A stretch of DNA of 64,000 bases from Myxococcus flavus. GTDB taxonomy: Bacteria; Myxococcota; Myxococcia; Myxococcales; Myxococcaceae. This document shows positions 1 to 8,559 of this stretch, piece by piece. The position numbers and the translations under genes were made by a program. Below the pieces are notes generated by a model. The model saw only the letters and a program-made list of their open reading frames with translations, ran no database searches and was not told the DNA's origin. Position 1 is the first letter of the stretch, and every line of letters starts with the position of its first letter. The stretch spans positions 6,014,001-6,078,000 of the forward strand of contig NZ_CP143624.1 of NCBI RefSeq assembly GCF_050038885.1, in the 5' to 3' direction.

Positions 1-2
1 TG

Positions 3-407
3 AAGCTCGATGTCCGCGAAGGTGACGCCTTCATGCTCTCTCCCAGCCCGACCCTGTGCATCGTGCAGGTCGACATGGCGACGTTGAAGTACGGCCAGCC
101 CTCGATGCCAAACGGGGACGTGGTTCGCGCGACGCCCGTGCTGGAGCGCTTCACGGAGACTTCGACGCCCGTCCGCATCCCGCCGAACGCGTTCCTGGAC
201 GTCGAGGAACTGCCTGACACCCGCCCCAAAGGTCCGAGCCCCAGCCTGCTGACGCTCATCCCCTGCGCCCAGGCCCAGGACAACACCCGCGCCTGGGTTG
301 CCGTGCGCACGAGTGACCCCATCGTTGACGCGTGGGCCCGGCGAGCGGGCTACGCGGCCGAGGCCTCCCCTCTGGGGGAAGCCCAAGCGCACGAGACGAC
401 GCCTTGA
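3..407 (+). CDS. Partial hypothetical protein (5' end outside window)
   Basis: An open frame runs without a stop from the left edge to a TGA at 405-407. The first methionine, at 33, is preceded in frame by about ten more codons, so this is the C-terminal part of a longer gene that starts upstream. The visible 135 or so residues are rich in Pro and Thr and show no signal peptide, membrane segment or motif that I recognise. The gene converges on a small leftward ORF 40 bp away. Function is unknown; that it is a coding frame is moderately supported by its length and GC-rich third positions. Confidence 0.5.
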   Translation, partial: KLDVREGDAFMLSPSPTLCIVQVDMATLKYGQPSMPNGDVVRATPVLERFTETSTPVRIPPNAFLDVEELPDTRPKGPSPSLLTLIPCAQAQDNTRAWVAVRTSDPIVDAWARRAGYAAEASPLGEAQAHETTP

Positions 408-447
408 GACAAGGTGCCGCGCGCTCACCCGGACGACAGTCGCAGGG

Positions 448-735
448 TCAACCCTTCAGCGCCGACGCCCGGTCGCCCGCGTCCAGCCAGGCGACCTCCC
501 CCGCGGAGGTGTTCAGGAAGCGCAGCGCATAGCCCTCGCTGCCCGTGGGGAGCCCGGGGACGTCCGACATCCCCGCGAAGAACACGGGCGCCGTGCCGGG
601 CGTGACATGAGAAGCGGTGGCGTCCGCCGCGAGGCCCCGCAGTCGGCGCAGGAAGGCCGCGGTGTCCTCGCCCTCGGCCAGCTTCAGCACGGACACCGGA
701 CCATCCCGGCGCCGCACCTGCACCGTGCGGCGCAC
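448..735 (-). CDS. Small hypothetical protein or gene remnant
   Basis: A 95-residue frame starts at a GTG (735) and ends at a TGA (448-450). The sequence alternates beta-like and helical stretches (VQVRRRDGPVSVLKLAEG near the N-terminus, AAFLRRLRGLA after it) and looks like a real folded protein. There is no ribosome binding site before the GTG. The reading frame stays open upstream but there runs antisense to the truncated MocR gene, so this may be the 3' part of a gene whose 5' end was deleted together with the 5' half of that regulator. No family is recognised. Confidence 0.4.
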   Translation of the reverse strand: MRRTVQVRRRDGPVSVLKLAEGEDTAAFLRRLRGLAADATASHVTPGTAPVFFAGMSDVPGLPTGSEGYALRFLNTSAGEVAWLDAGDRASALKG

Positions 736-773
736 GCTTTGGCATCGTCCGGCCAACGACGTGGTGAGGGACG

Positions 774-1427
774 TTGAGTGAGGAGTCGGCGCCGTGGACC
801 CTGGCGCGCCTGTCGAAGCCGGTGGAGAAGCAGGAGTGGTTCCGGTTCGGCGGCCGTCCGCTCGAGCCGCTGCACACGCTCGATACCTCCGGCCGCGTGC
901 TCTATGTGGGGTCCTTCTCGAAGACCCTGCTCCCAAGCTTGCGGTTGGGATACGTGGTGGCCCCTCCGTCGCTGCGCAGTGCCCTGCGGTCCGCGAAGCT
1001 GGTCGCCGATTGGCACAGCCCGCCGTTTCTCCAGGTTGCGCTCGAGCAGTTCATCGAGGATGGATTGCTGGCCCGCCATATCCGGAAGGCGAGGCGGCAA
1101 TACCAGGAACGCCGTGAGCGACTCGAGAGCGCGCTTCATCGGCACCTGGGGGATTCCCTGAAGCTCGTTCCGGGGGAGGCAGGGCTGCATCTGAGCGCGC
1201 TCTTCCGCGACTCCCGAGTCGATCCGGATGCCGTCGTGCGATTGGCCCGGGAAGCGGGCGTCGGCGTGAGCGCGGTCTCGCGCTTCAGTGTCACCCGAGG
1301 ACCGGTTCGAGGATTGGTCATCGGCTACGGAGCCATCCGTCCCTCCGCGATTGATGACGGTGTGCTTCGACTGGCCGAATGCGTCCGCGCCCGCGGAGCA
1401 GCGCGCAGCCGCCGCTCCCTCAAGTAG
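774..1427 (+). pseudogene. 5'-truncated MocR/PdxR-type regulator (aminotransferase domain only)
   Basis: MocR proteins join an N-terminal GntR winged helix to a fold-type-I aminotransferase domain that binds PLP. Only the C-terminal half of the aminotransferase domain is present here. The conserved segment FGGRPLEPLHTLD is followed by SFSKTLLPSLRLGYVV, whose lysine is the expected PLP Schiff-base residue, then by the usual small-domain C-terminus. The DNA-binding domain and the first half of the aminotransferase domain (roughly 250 residues in the family) are missing. Homology begins near 838; the TTG at 774 is only the first possible start. It is therefore a remnant and cannot act as a DNA-binding regulator. 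Confidence 0.75.
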
Positions 1428-1707
1428 ACAAGAGGAGCGGCCTGGGTTGACTCACCCGGCCCCGACCCGCGCGCCCAGCCAGCGAGGTATGTCCCGAGGA
1501 ACCCGACGAACTCGTCCCGGACGCCTTTGGCGGCGTGTGGCCCCCTTGCTGCCGCCACCGCGTCCCAAGAAGACCAAAAGGAGTCTCGCGCCGAGTGGAA
1601 GGCCAAGAAGAGCTGAACTCCTCGCTCCGCGATGACCGCCAACAGACCACGGATAGGCGCAGAGAAGCGGGGGATGCTCAGCGAAAGGAGCCGGCGCGGC
1701 CGCGGCG

Positions 1708-2580
1708 TTAACCTTTGGCTGGTTCAACAGTCCGTTGCAGAAATTCCATGATGCGCTGCGATTGGTTCGGCAGAAAGTGGTAGCCATCTTCGATGAAGCA
1801 GATCTCCGCATGCGGGACGGATCGTTCGAGCCTAACCCGCGTGTCCCGGGAGTCGAGCAGGACATCTCGTCCGCCGACGATCGTGAGTATCGGCATATCG
1901 AGCTGGCCCAGCTGTTCGTCGGTCAACTGTGGGAGCTTCACCACCCGTGGCTTGATTGCTCTGCCCACAGTCTGCATGAGGTCAGCCATCAACTGCATTT
2001 CGGCAGGGAGTTCACTTGGAGCGGGACCGAAAACCTTCTCTCGAATCTTGCGCTTCCCCCACGGGCCGAGAAGCAGGAGCGGCGCTGCCTTCAGCAGGAA
2101 GTTCTTCTGCCGACCGATACCGGCTGGGCAGATCAATGCGAGTGCTTGCACCGCTGAAGGCCTCCTGCTCGCATAGTCGAGCGCAAGCCAGCCGCCGAGC
2201 GAGGTACCGACAAGGCGGGCAGCCCGTATCCCCAGGCCCTCGAAGACGTCGTCGAGCCACAATGCGTGGGCATCCGTGTCAAGGTCCGGTCTAACTCGTG
2301 CGCTCAGCCCGGCTTCTCCGATCATGTCGACTGCGAGCAGCCTGAACTTGGACGACCATAGCGTGACATCCGGCATCCAGGCCGCAGAATTGGCCTGCGA
2401 ACCGTGGAGCAATACAACCGGGGGAGCGTCCTCCGGGCCGCATGCCAGGACGAATGTCGAGCCCTGGCGTGTCGGAATGCGTAGCTCCGATTTTGGCACC
2501 GGCCACTGGTCCAGAACCTGCCTGTATTGAGCTTCAACCTGCTCGGCTGCTTTATCGCTCCGAAAGACCACGTCGGTCAT
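1708..2580 (-). CDS. Alpha/beta hydrolase
   Basis: This is a 290-residue single-domain alpha/beta hydrolase. The oxyanion motif LLHGSQANSAAW lies near residue 58, the nucleophile elbow is GTSLGGW (Ser near 127), a candidate acid is in IVGGRDVLLDS, and the catalytic His is in EDGYHFLPNQ near the C-terminus. There is no signal peptide, so it should be cytoplasmic. The substrate cannot be told from sequence. The ATG overlaps the 3' end of the upstream HTH gene by 29 bp, so the two form a tightly coupled operon and the HTH protein probably controls this enzyme. Base composition is less GC-biased than in the flanking genes, which hints at acquisition. Confidence 0.85.
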   Translation of the reverse strand: MTDVVFRSDKAAEQVEAQYRQVLDQWPVPKSELRIPTRQGSTFVLACGPEDAPPVVLLHGSQANSAAWMPDVTLWSSKFRLLAVDMIGEAGLSARVRPDLDTDAHALWLDDVFEGLGIRAARLVGTSLGGWLALDYASRRPSAVQALALICPAGIGRQKNFLLKAAPLLLLGPWGKRKIREKVFGPAPSELPAEMQLMADLMQTVGRAIKPRVVKLPQLTDEQLGQLDMPILTIVGGRDVLLDSRDTRVRLERSVPHAEICFIEDGYHFLPNQSQRIMEFLQRTVEPAKG

Positions 2581-2998
2581 GGGCGCCCCCTAGTTGCAGC
2601 TGCAGCATCTCTAGCAACCTGGCCGCATCGGACGGATTGCCGATCACAACGACTTTAAGGGTCTGGGCGAGCGGGTCGAAGGCCGTGTTGACGTGCAGCG
2701 GCGACGTCTTGGCATTGCCCGTCATGGCAGCAGCATTCAGGAACGTTGCCATCCGCTCCGCTCCCTCTGGCGTCATGCGAGGGATGTCGACGATGCAAGT
2801 CGCGCGAACGTCATCACGTGCATCTGCGCGGCTGCTCACCACGCCGGCGAATGCGTCGAGTTTAGCTCGGTCGATACGGTAGGCCTTTCCAATTCGTGCC
2901 GCAGGTAAGCGCCCGTCGCGGATGTGACGGAGCACGGTTTTGGGGTGCAGCTTCAGCTGCTCGGCGGCCTGATCAACGGTGACAAGGTCATGTGACAT
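2552..2998 (-). CDS. Excisionase/MerR-like HTH DNA-binding protein
   Basis: The protein has 148 residues. Residues 1-50 form a winged-helix domain of the excisionase (helix_turn_helix_17) type: VTVDQAAEQLKLHPKTVLRH followed by IRDGRLPAARIGKAYRI. The remainder (about 60-140) is an unrecognised alpha/beta segment that may bind a ligand or partner. It is not next to an integrase, so it is more likely a small regulator than a phage excisionase. Its 3' end overlaps the hydrolase start by 29 bp. Upstream lies AT-rich DNA with a plausible sigma70-type promoter. A weak GGA Shine-Dalgarno sits about 9 nt before the ATG. Confidence 0.8.
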   Translation of the reverse strand: MSHDLVTVDQAAEQLKLHPKTVLRHIRDGRLPAARIGKAYRIDRAKLDAFAGVVSSRADARDDVRATCIVDIPRMTPEGAERMATFLNAAAMTGNAKTSPLHVNTAFDPLAQTLKVVVIGNPSDAARLLEMLQLQLGGAHDRRGLSER

Positions 2999-3029
2999 CG
3001 ACGATTGTTCCTTTTAACTCCCTATTGAG

Positions 3030-3056
3030 GTTATAATGGGGAATGATGTGGATCAA
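3030..3056 (-). promoter_or_regulatory. Putative sigma70-type promoter of the HTH-hydrolase operon
   Basis: Reading leftward, TTGATC (3056-3051) and TATAAC (3035-3030) are separated by 15 bp in an AT-rich stretch that is unusual for this window. The -10 element lies about 30 nt before the ATG at 2998. The spacer is shorter than the ideal 17 bp, so the call is tentative. Confidence 0.35.
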
Positions 3057-3359
3057 TGGGGTGCGCCTCGGAGGTTGCATGGGTGAAAATGTGTGCGAGT
3101 GTCGGATTGCAATGAAAAACAAATGAAATCTCGCCTGCACGCCGATCTGGGCGCAGCGAGCAATCCTCTGACCGGGAGGAGATCAACGAGCGGTCCGCGC
3201 GTGTTCCCCTGGCATGAGGACGCACGCGCGGAATCGAGGGCTGAAGCTGAAGCAGGCGGACAGGGCAGCACTGGAGGCGCTGACACACCGCGGACGCGAG
3301 TCGGTGCGCGTGTTGAGGGGAGCGCGTGCATTGCAGTTGCTGTCCGAGGACTGGACGGT

Positions 3360-3370
3360 GGTTTTGGGAG
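3360..3370. repeat. Left target duplication of IS256 copy A, expanded by 3 T
   Basis: The right flank of the element (4747-4754) reads GGTGGGAG, as expected for the uninterrupted IS630 gene (codons for V-V-G-A). The left flank reads GGTTTTGGGAG, the same 8-mer with three additional T residues. This is consistent with an 8-bp target duplication whose left copy later gained bases. Confidence 0.6.
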
Positions 3371-4746
3371 GGTCGTGTCCCTATAAGTGTGTAGGAGGCC
3401 GGCTCCGAGTATTCGCAGAGCCGGCAAGGAGCGGGGAAGCTCCTCGGTGAACCCAACCACCGAAACCTCCCGGCCAGGGGAGGCCCAAGGAGTTCCCCGT
3501 GAAGAAGGCTACCGAGTTTGCCCCTCCCACCCAAGAGGAGGTGGGTGCGGACCTGCGCGCGCTGTTTCTCCAGGCCATCCACATGACGCTGACAGTGCTG
3601 CTCGAAGAGGAGGTGGAGCGACTGGTAGGGGTCGGCCGCTTCGAGCGTGTGGAGGGCCGACAGGACTCGCGCAACGGCTACTACCGGCGCGGCCTCACCA
3701 CCTCGGTGGGAAAGCTGGAGGTGGAGGTGCCACGCACTCGCGGTCGCGGAGGCGCGGGAGCCGTGCTCGGGCGCTATCGGCGGCGCACCGAGGAGGTGGA
3801 CGACGCCATTACCGCGGCCTACGTGCAAGGCGTCTCCACCCGGAAGATGGGCAAGGTGACGGCCGCGCTCATGGGAGGGGGCGTGGGCCGCTCCACAGTG
3901 AGCCGGGTGACGAAGTCCCTGGAAGAGAAGGTGGAGGGCTTGAAGAGGGCCCGCCTCACGCAGGCCTTTCCCTACGTCTACCTGGACGCCACCTTCCTCG
4001 ATGCCCGGTGGGCCCGCGCGGTGGAGAACGTTTCGGCCCTGGTGGCCTACGGCGTCGGCGAGGACGGGCATCGGCACCTGCTCGCCGTCACCCTGGGGCC
4101 CAGCGAGTCCCAGGCCAGCTGGGAGGAGCTGCTCGAACAGTTGGTGGACCGAGGCCTGGGCGGCGTGCGCCTGGTCATCGCCGACGGCCACTCGGGCCTG
4201 GAAGCCGCTGTGCGCCGGCTGCTGCCAGAGGCTCGCCAACAGCGCTGCACCGTGCACCTGACTCGAAATGTGGCCGCCAAGGTGCCTCAGCGCGTGCGCC
4301 AGCGCGTCGCCCGTGAGGTGTCCGCCGTCTTCAACGCGCCCAGCCGCAAGGAGGCCAAGGTCCGCATGGAGGCCTTCAAAACGGGACTGGGCGCCCAACT
4401 GCCCGAGGCCGTCGCCTGCCTGGAGAAGGGCTTCGCTGCGGCTACCGTCTTCTACGAGTTCCCCCAGGGGCACTGGCGCCGCCTTCGCTCCACCAATGGC
4501 CTGGAGCGTCTGCACGGAGAGGTGAAGCGTCGCATCCGCAGCGTCGGTGCCTTCCCAGATAGAGCCAGTGCCCTGCGCCTCATCACCACCGTCGCATGGG
4601 AGGTCTCCAGCGTCTGGAGCGACCGCCGCTACCTCGACATGTCCCTGCTCAATCCCACCCAAGAACAGCCCGTTCAGCAGCTCTCCTGAAGCACACCGAG
4701 GCCCTCCCCCCGCTCCCCCCTCCTACACACGATTCGGGACTTGACC
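3371..4746 (+). mobile_element. IS256-family insertion sequence, copy A
   Basis: A 1376-bp element starts GGTCGTGTCCC and ends GGGACTTGACC. The terminal repeats align over 28 bp with 22 matches, including a shared inner block GTGTGTAGGAGG. It encodes a single mutator-type transposase (3499-4689) on the same strand. It is inserted in the N-terminal part of the IS630 transposase and flanked by an 8-bp duplication (one copy expanded). An identical 1376-bp copy lies inverted at 6875-8250. Identity of the two copies, as far as I can compare them by eye, implies very recent movement. Confidence 0.9.
3499..4689 (+). CDS. IS256-family (mutator-type) transposase, copy A
   Basis: This 396-residue DDE transposase has the length usual for IS256. 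The catalytic residues are visible: Asp in YVYLDATFLDARW, Asp in LVIADGHSGLE and Glu in the signature TNGLERLHGEVKRRIR. An N-terminal helical DNA-binding region precedes QDSRNGYYRRG. The start is a GTG with AAGGAG six bases upstream. The frame is intact, so the element is probably active. The protein is identical to that of copy B. Confidence 0.95.
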   Translation: MKKATEFAPPTQEEVGADLRALFLQAIHMTLTVLLEEEVERLVGVGRFERVEGRQDSRNGYYRRGLTTSVGKLEVEVPRTRGRGGAGAVLGRYRRRTEEVDDAITAAYVQGVSTRKMGKVTAALMGGGVGRSTVSRVTKSLEEKVEGLKRARLTQAFPYVYLDATFLDARWARAVENVSALVAYGVGEDGHRHLLAVTLGPSESQASWEELLEQLVDRGLGGVRLVIADGHSGLEAAVRRLLPEARQQRCTVHLTRNVAAKVPQRVRQRVAREVSAVFNAPSRKEAKVRMEAFKTGLGAQLPEAVACLEKGFAAATVFYEFPQGHWRRLRSTNGLERLHGEVKRRIRSVGAFPDRASALRLITTVAWEVSSVWSDRRYLDMSLLNPTQEQPVQQLS

Positions 4747-4754
4747 GGTGGGAG
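4747..4754. repeat. Right target duplication of IS256 copy A
   Basis: GGTGGGAG directly follows the right terminus GACC. It continues in frame into the IS630 transposase coding sequence, so it is the unaltered copy of the 8-bp target. Confidence 0.6.
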
Positions 4755-5569
4755 CGGCCGGGGCGGTAGGCGTCACGCAAGCCACGGTGCGCACCGTACG
4801 TCGCCGCTACCCGGAGAAAGCACTGGGGGCGGCGCTGCATGAGAGGCCCCGGCCCGGAGCGGCGCGGCTTCTGACAGAGAAGCAGGCGAGCGAGGTGGTG
4901 GCCATGGTGTGCTCGCCGCCGCCAGAGGGCCGCGCCTGATGGACGGTGCGCCCCATTGGCCAGGAGGCGGTGCGCAGGGGCTTGGTTGCAATGGTGGGGC
5001 GGGAGACCGTACGCGAGCTGCTCTTGCGTCATGATTTGAAGCCTTGGCGGGAAGAAAATGTGGTGCGCGCCCGAACTGGACGCCCAGTACATGGAGCGCA
5101 TGGAGGACGTGCTGGAGTTGTACGAACGGCCGCTGTGTCCGGTTGAGCCCGTCGTCTGCTTCGATGAGAGGCCAGTGCAGTTGCTGGAGTGGGGACGTCC
5201 TGCTTCGCCGGCCTGTCGTGGACGAGAAGCACGCCGGGATTGCGCCTACTTCCGCTGTGGCACCGCCAATCTCTTCTGCGCAGTGGCGCCCCAAGCGGGC
5301 TGGCACTTCGTGAAGGACACGCCCAACAGAAAGAGCGAGGCATTTGCCGAAGCGCTGTGGGAGATTGCCAATCACGACCCTGACGCAGAGACCATTCACC
5401 TGGTGCTCGATAACCTCGGCACCCACTCCTGCCGCGCCCTGGAGGTACGGTACGGGAGGCGAGCAGGTCGTCGACTCTGGCGCCGCTTCACGGTGCATTT
5501 CACGCCCGTGCATGGCAGTTGGCTCAATCAGGCAGAGGTAGAGGTTTCGCTGCTGTCCCGTCAGGGCCT

Positions 5570-5577
5570 GGGCAAGC
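5570..5577. repeat. Left 8-bp target duplication of the ISKra4-type element
   Basis: GGGCAAGC immediately precedes the terminal repeat GGGTGTGGCTC and is repeated perfectly at 8552-8559, immediately after the opposite terminus. Joining the flanks restores the IS630 frame G-L-G-K-R-R-I-P-T-L. Confidence 0.85.
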
Positions 5578-6866
5578 GGGTGTGGCTCTGGAACTGAGCA
5601 ACGAGTGAGCAAACAGGCAGGGGGCTCGCCGGGTGCCTAGTGGTCGGCAGAATGAGAGGTTTCTGGCGGGTTGTGCCACCGGAGGACACCAGACGATGCC
5701 GAAGGTCACCATCGAAGTGCCGGAAGGGTTCGAGGACAGCGTGAAGGCGCTGGAGGAGACGCTGAAGCGCGCCCACCGAGGGGTGGAGGGGGCGAGCAGA
5801 GGGGACCTGGCCGCGTTCGACGCCGCGTGGCAGGAGGTGAATGCGGGAGCGGAGCAGACGGAACGGTTGCTGAAGCGGAGGTTGCTTCGAGGGCTCGACG
5901 TCGACGCGGCCCGAGTCCTCATCGAAGGCCAGCCCTACGTGCGAGTCGGCCGGTACCCGGCGACGTACAAGACGCGGCAAGGGCCCGTCGAAATAGAGAG
6001 AAGCCTCTACCGGCGGGTGGGCGAGCGCAATGGCCTCACGGTGGACACCATCAGTGTCCAAGCCGGGTGCGTGGCGGACGGCTGGTTGCCGGAGGCGGCG
6101 GTGCCCATGGCGTACCTGCTGGCGCGGGGCACCTCGCGGGAGGCAGAAGCGACGGCGCGCCAGGTGGGCGTGCTGCCCTATTGCCGCGCCTCCTTCGAGC
6201 GGGTGGGGCATGAGGTGGGAGCGCTGTACGGTGGCCAGCGGCCCCGGGTGGAGGCGGCGCTGGCCCGGGCGCAGCGAGTGCCCCGAGGCACCCGGAGTGT
6301 GAGCGTCAGCATGGACAGGGTGGCGGTGCCGATGGAGGAGCCGAAGAAGCGGCCAGTGGGCCGCCCTCGCAAGGGCGCCCCCACGCGCCGGGTGGACGTC
6401 GTCTGGCGAATGGCCTACGCCGCCTGCCTCACCTTCCATGACGCCCACGGCGAAGCGCTGGGCACCCTCCGCTACGGGCGGATGCCGCGGGGCGAGGCCC
6501 GCGAGGTTGCCGAGCGCCTGGCCCGCGACGTCCAGGCCCTGGTTTCCAGACGGCGCGGCCTCTACGTCGCCGTCCTCACCGATGGCGCTCCCGAGTTGCA
6601 CACCTTGCTGGACGAGGCGCTCGCCACCCATGCCCCCTCGGCCAAGAAGCCGGTGCGCCTGGTGGACTTCTGGCACCTGATGGAGAAGCTCGGAAGTGCG
6701 GCGCGCGTGGTGGCTGGGGAAGAGAAGGCCTCCGTGCTGCGTGAGAAGTGGAAGCTGTCCCTGCTCAATACGCCCGGGGCGGCGTGGACCATTGCCATGG
6801 CGTTGCACGCCAGCGGCAAGCGGCACGTCGTCCTCGGTGACGGCCAACCGGTGCATGAGGCCCTCA

Positions 6867-6874
6867 CCTACCTG
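6867..6874. repeat. Left target duplication of IS256 copy B
   Basis: CCTACCTG directly precedes the IS256 end GGTCAAGTCCC and matches the uninterrupted ISKra4 coding sequence (T-Y-L-E-N). The other copy of the target, at 8251-8282, is expanded. Confidence 0.65.
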
Positions 6875-8250
6875 GGTCAAGTCCCGAATCGTGTGTAGGA
6901 GGGGGGAGCGGGGGGAGGGCCTCGGTGTGCTTCAGGAGAGCTGCTGAACGGGCTGTTCTTGGGTGGGATTGAGCAGGGACATGTCGAGGTAGCGGCGGTC
7001 GCTCCAGACGCTGGAGACCTCCCATGCGACGGTGGTGATGAGGCGCAGGGCACTGGCTCTATCTGGGAAGGCACCGACGCTGCGGATGCGACGCTTCACC
7101 TCTCCGTGCAGACGCTCCAGGCCATTGGTGGAGCGAAGGCGGCGCCAGTGCCCCTGGGGGAACTCGTAGAAGACGGTAGCCGCAGCGAAGCCCTTCTCCA
7201 GGCAGGCGACGGCCTCGGGCAGTTGGGCGCCCAGTCCCGTTTTGAAGGCCTCCATGCGGACCTTGGCCTCCTTGCGGCTGGGCGCGTTGAAGACGGCGGA
7301 CACCTCACGGGCGACGCGCTGGCGCACGCGCTGAGGCACCTTGGCGGCCACATTTCGAGTCAGGTGCACGGTGCAGCGCTGTTGGCGAGCCTCTGGCAGC
7401 AGCCGGCGCACAGCGGCTTCCAGGCCCGAGTGGCCGTCGGCGATGACCAGGCGCACGCCGCCCAGGCCTCGGTCCACCAACTGTTCGAGCAGCTCCTCCC
7501 AGCTGGCCTGGGACTCGCTGGGCCCCAGGGTGACGGCGAGCAGGTGCCGATGCCCGTCCTCGCCGACGCCGTAGGCCACCAGGGCCGAAACGTTCTCCAC
7601 CGCGCGGGCCCACCGGGCATCGAGGAAGGTGGCGTCCAGGTAGACGTAGGGAAAGGCCTGCGTGAGGCGGGCCCTCTTCAAGCCCTCCACCTTCTCTTCC
7701 AGGGACTTCGTCACCCGGCTCACTGTGGAGCGGCCCACGCCCCCTCCCATGAGCGCGGCCGTCACCTTGCCCATCTTCCGGGTGGAGACGCCTTGCACGT
7801 AGGCCGCGGTAATGGCGTCGTCCACCTCCTCGGTGCGCCGCCGATAGCGCCCGAGCACGGCTCCCGCGCCTCCGCGACCGCGAGTGCGTGGCACCTCCAC
7901 CTCCAGCTTTCCCACCGAGGTGGTGAGGCCGCGCCGGTAGTAGCCGTTGCGCGAGTCCTGTCGGCCCTCCACACGCTCGAAGCGGCCGACCCCTACCAGT
8001 CGCTCCACCTCCTCTTCGAGCAGCACTGTCAGCGTCATGTGGATGGCCTGGAGAAACAGCGCGCGCAGGTCCGCACCCACCTCCTCTTGGGTGGGAGGGG
8101 CAAACTCGGTAGCCTTCTTCACGGGGAACTCCTTGGGCCTCCCCTGGCCGGGAGGTTTCGGTGGTTGGGTTCACCGAGGAGCTTCCCCGCTCCTTGCCGG
8201 CTCTGCGAATACTCGGAGCCGGCCTCCTACACACTTATAGGGACACGACC
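6875..8250 (-). mobile_element. IS256-family insertion sequence, copy B (inverted)
   Basis: This 1376-bp element is identical in length, terminal sequence and encoded protein to copy A at 3371-4746 but lies in the opposite orientation. It interrupts the ISKra4 transposase. The flanks share an 8-bp target, CCTACCTG, of which the right-hand copy has grown by about 24 bp of C-rich sequence. It is the youngest or joint-youngest insertion of the nest, because it sits inside an element that itself sits in IS630. Confidence 0.9.
6932..8122 (-). CDS. IS256-family (mutator-type) transposase, copy B
   Basis: A 396-residue transposase identical to the copy A product, with the same Asp (YLDATF), Asp (IADGHSG) and Glu (GLERLHGEVKRR) catalytic residues and the same GTG start behind AAGGAG. 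The frame is intact and the element is presumably competent. With copy A it forms a pair of inverted identical segments that could recombine. Confidence 0.95.
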   Translation of the reverse strand: MKKATEFAPPTQEEVGADLRALFLQAIHMTLTVLLEEEVERLVGVGRFERVEGRQDSRNGYYRRGLTTSVGKLEVEVPRTRGRGGAGAVLGRYRRRTEEVDDAITAAYVQGVSTRKMGKVTAALMGGGVGRSTVSRVTKSLEEKVEGLKRARLTQAFPYVYLDATFLDARWARAVENVSALVAYGVGEDGHRHLLAVTLGPSESQASWEELLEQLVDRGLGGVRLVIADGHSGLEAAVRRLLPEARQQRCTVHLTRNVAAKVPQRVRQRVAREVSAVFNAPSRKEAKVRMEAFKTGLGAQLPEAVACLEKGFAAATVFYEFPQGHWRRLRSTNGLERLHGEVKRRIRSVGAFPDRASALRLITTVAWEVSSVWSDRRYLDMSLLNPTQEQPVQQLS

Positions 8251-8282
8251 CCTACCCCCCCCCCTACCCCTACCCCCCCCTG
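8251..8282. repeat. C-rich expanded target duplication next to IS256 copy B
   Basis: The expected 8-mer CCTACCTG appears as CC-TA-C10-TA-C4-TA-C8-TG, about 24 bp longer than the original site. On the minus strand this is four G-runs separated by TA, a textbook G-quadruplex-capable pattern. It lies at the same terminus of the IS (the GGTCGTGTCCC end) as the +3 T expansion at copy A. Confidence 0.65.
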
Positions 8283-8551
8283 GAGAACCACGGCGAGCGA
8301 ATGCACTATGCCGAGGCGCGAGCGCGGGGACTGCCCATTGGCAGCGGCAACGTGGAGGCCACCTGTAAGTCTCTCGTCTCCCTGCGCATGAAGCGCCCTG
8401 GCGCCCGCTGGAAGGAGGCGTCTGGCCAGCACATCCTGGACTTGCGCGCCCTGGTGCTCTCGGAGCGGTGGGACGAAGCTATGCACCTCACGCTTGCACC
8501 GCACAGGGCCGACGTTCGGCGCGCAGCATGATCAGGATGGGAGCCACACCC

Positions 8552-8559
8552 GGGCAAGC
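8552..8559. repeat. Right 8-bp target duplication of the ISKra4-type element
   Basis: GGGCAAGC directly follows the right terminus GAGCCACACCC and matches 5570-5577 exactly. The IS630 transposase frame resumes here. Confidence 0.85.

Larger units (their letters stand above)
5696..8531 (+). pseudogene. ISKra4-family transposase interrupted by IS256 copy B
   Basis: The frame starts at an ATG (5696) and is intact to about residue 393, ending EALTYL at 6874. IS256 copy B follows. The frame resumes after 8281 with ENHGERMHYAEARARGLPIGSGNVEATCKSLVSLR and ends at 8531. Family features are the stretch CLTFHDAHGEALGTLRYGRM, VAVLTDGAPE (Asp), RLVDFWHLMEKL and the C-terminal GLPIGSGNVEATCK (Glu). An in-frame extension upstream of 5696 is probably noncoding. 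Before interruption it would have been a full-length transposase of roughly 475-480 residues. Confidence 0.88.
5578..8551 (+). mobile_element. ISKra4-family insertion sequence carrying an inserted IS256 copy
   Basis: The element has perfect 11-bp terminal inverted repeats, GGGTGTGGCTC at 5578-5588 and GAGCCACACCC at 8541-8551, flanked by a perfect 8-bp duplication GGGCAAGC. Without the nested IS256 copy it is about 1.57 kb, a normal size for ISKra4. It lies in the C-terminal part of the IS630 transposase. Its own transposase is interrupted by IS256 copy B, so it can no longer transpose unaided. Confidence 0.88.

Noticed and set aside
1325..1642. A minus-strand frame with a protein-like stretch (VIAERGVQLFLAFHSARDSF).
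   Set aside because: No family resemblance, no ribosome binding site, and half of it is antisense to the MocR remnant; too weak to list as a gene.
3031..4662. A 543-codon open frame antisense to the IS256 transposase, repeated at 6959-8368.
   Set aside because: It mirrors the transposase on the other strand, has unusual composition (His, Gly and Leu rich) and appears with each IS copy only because GC-rich genes lack stops in the antisense frame.
5561..6880. A 439-codon open frame antisense to the ISKra4 transposase.
   Set aside because: Same antisense effect; the plus-strand frame has clear ISKra4 motifs and a matching continuation after IS256 copy B.
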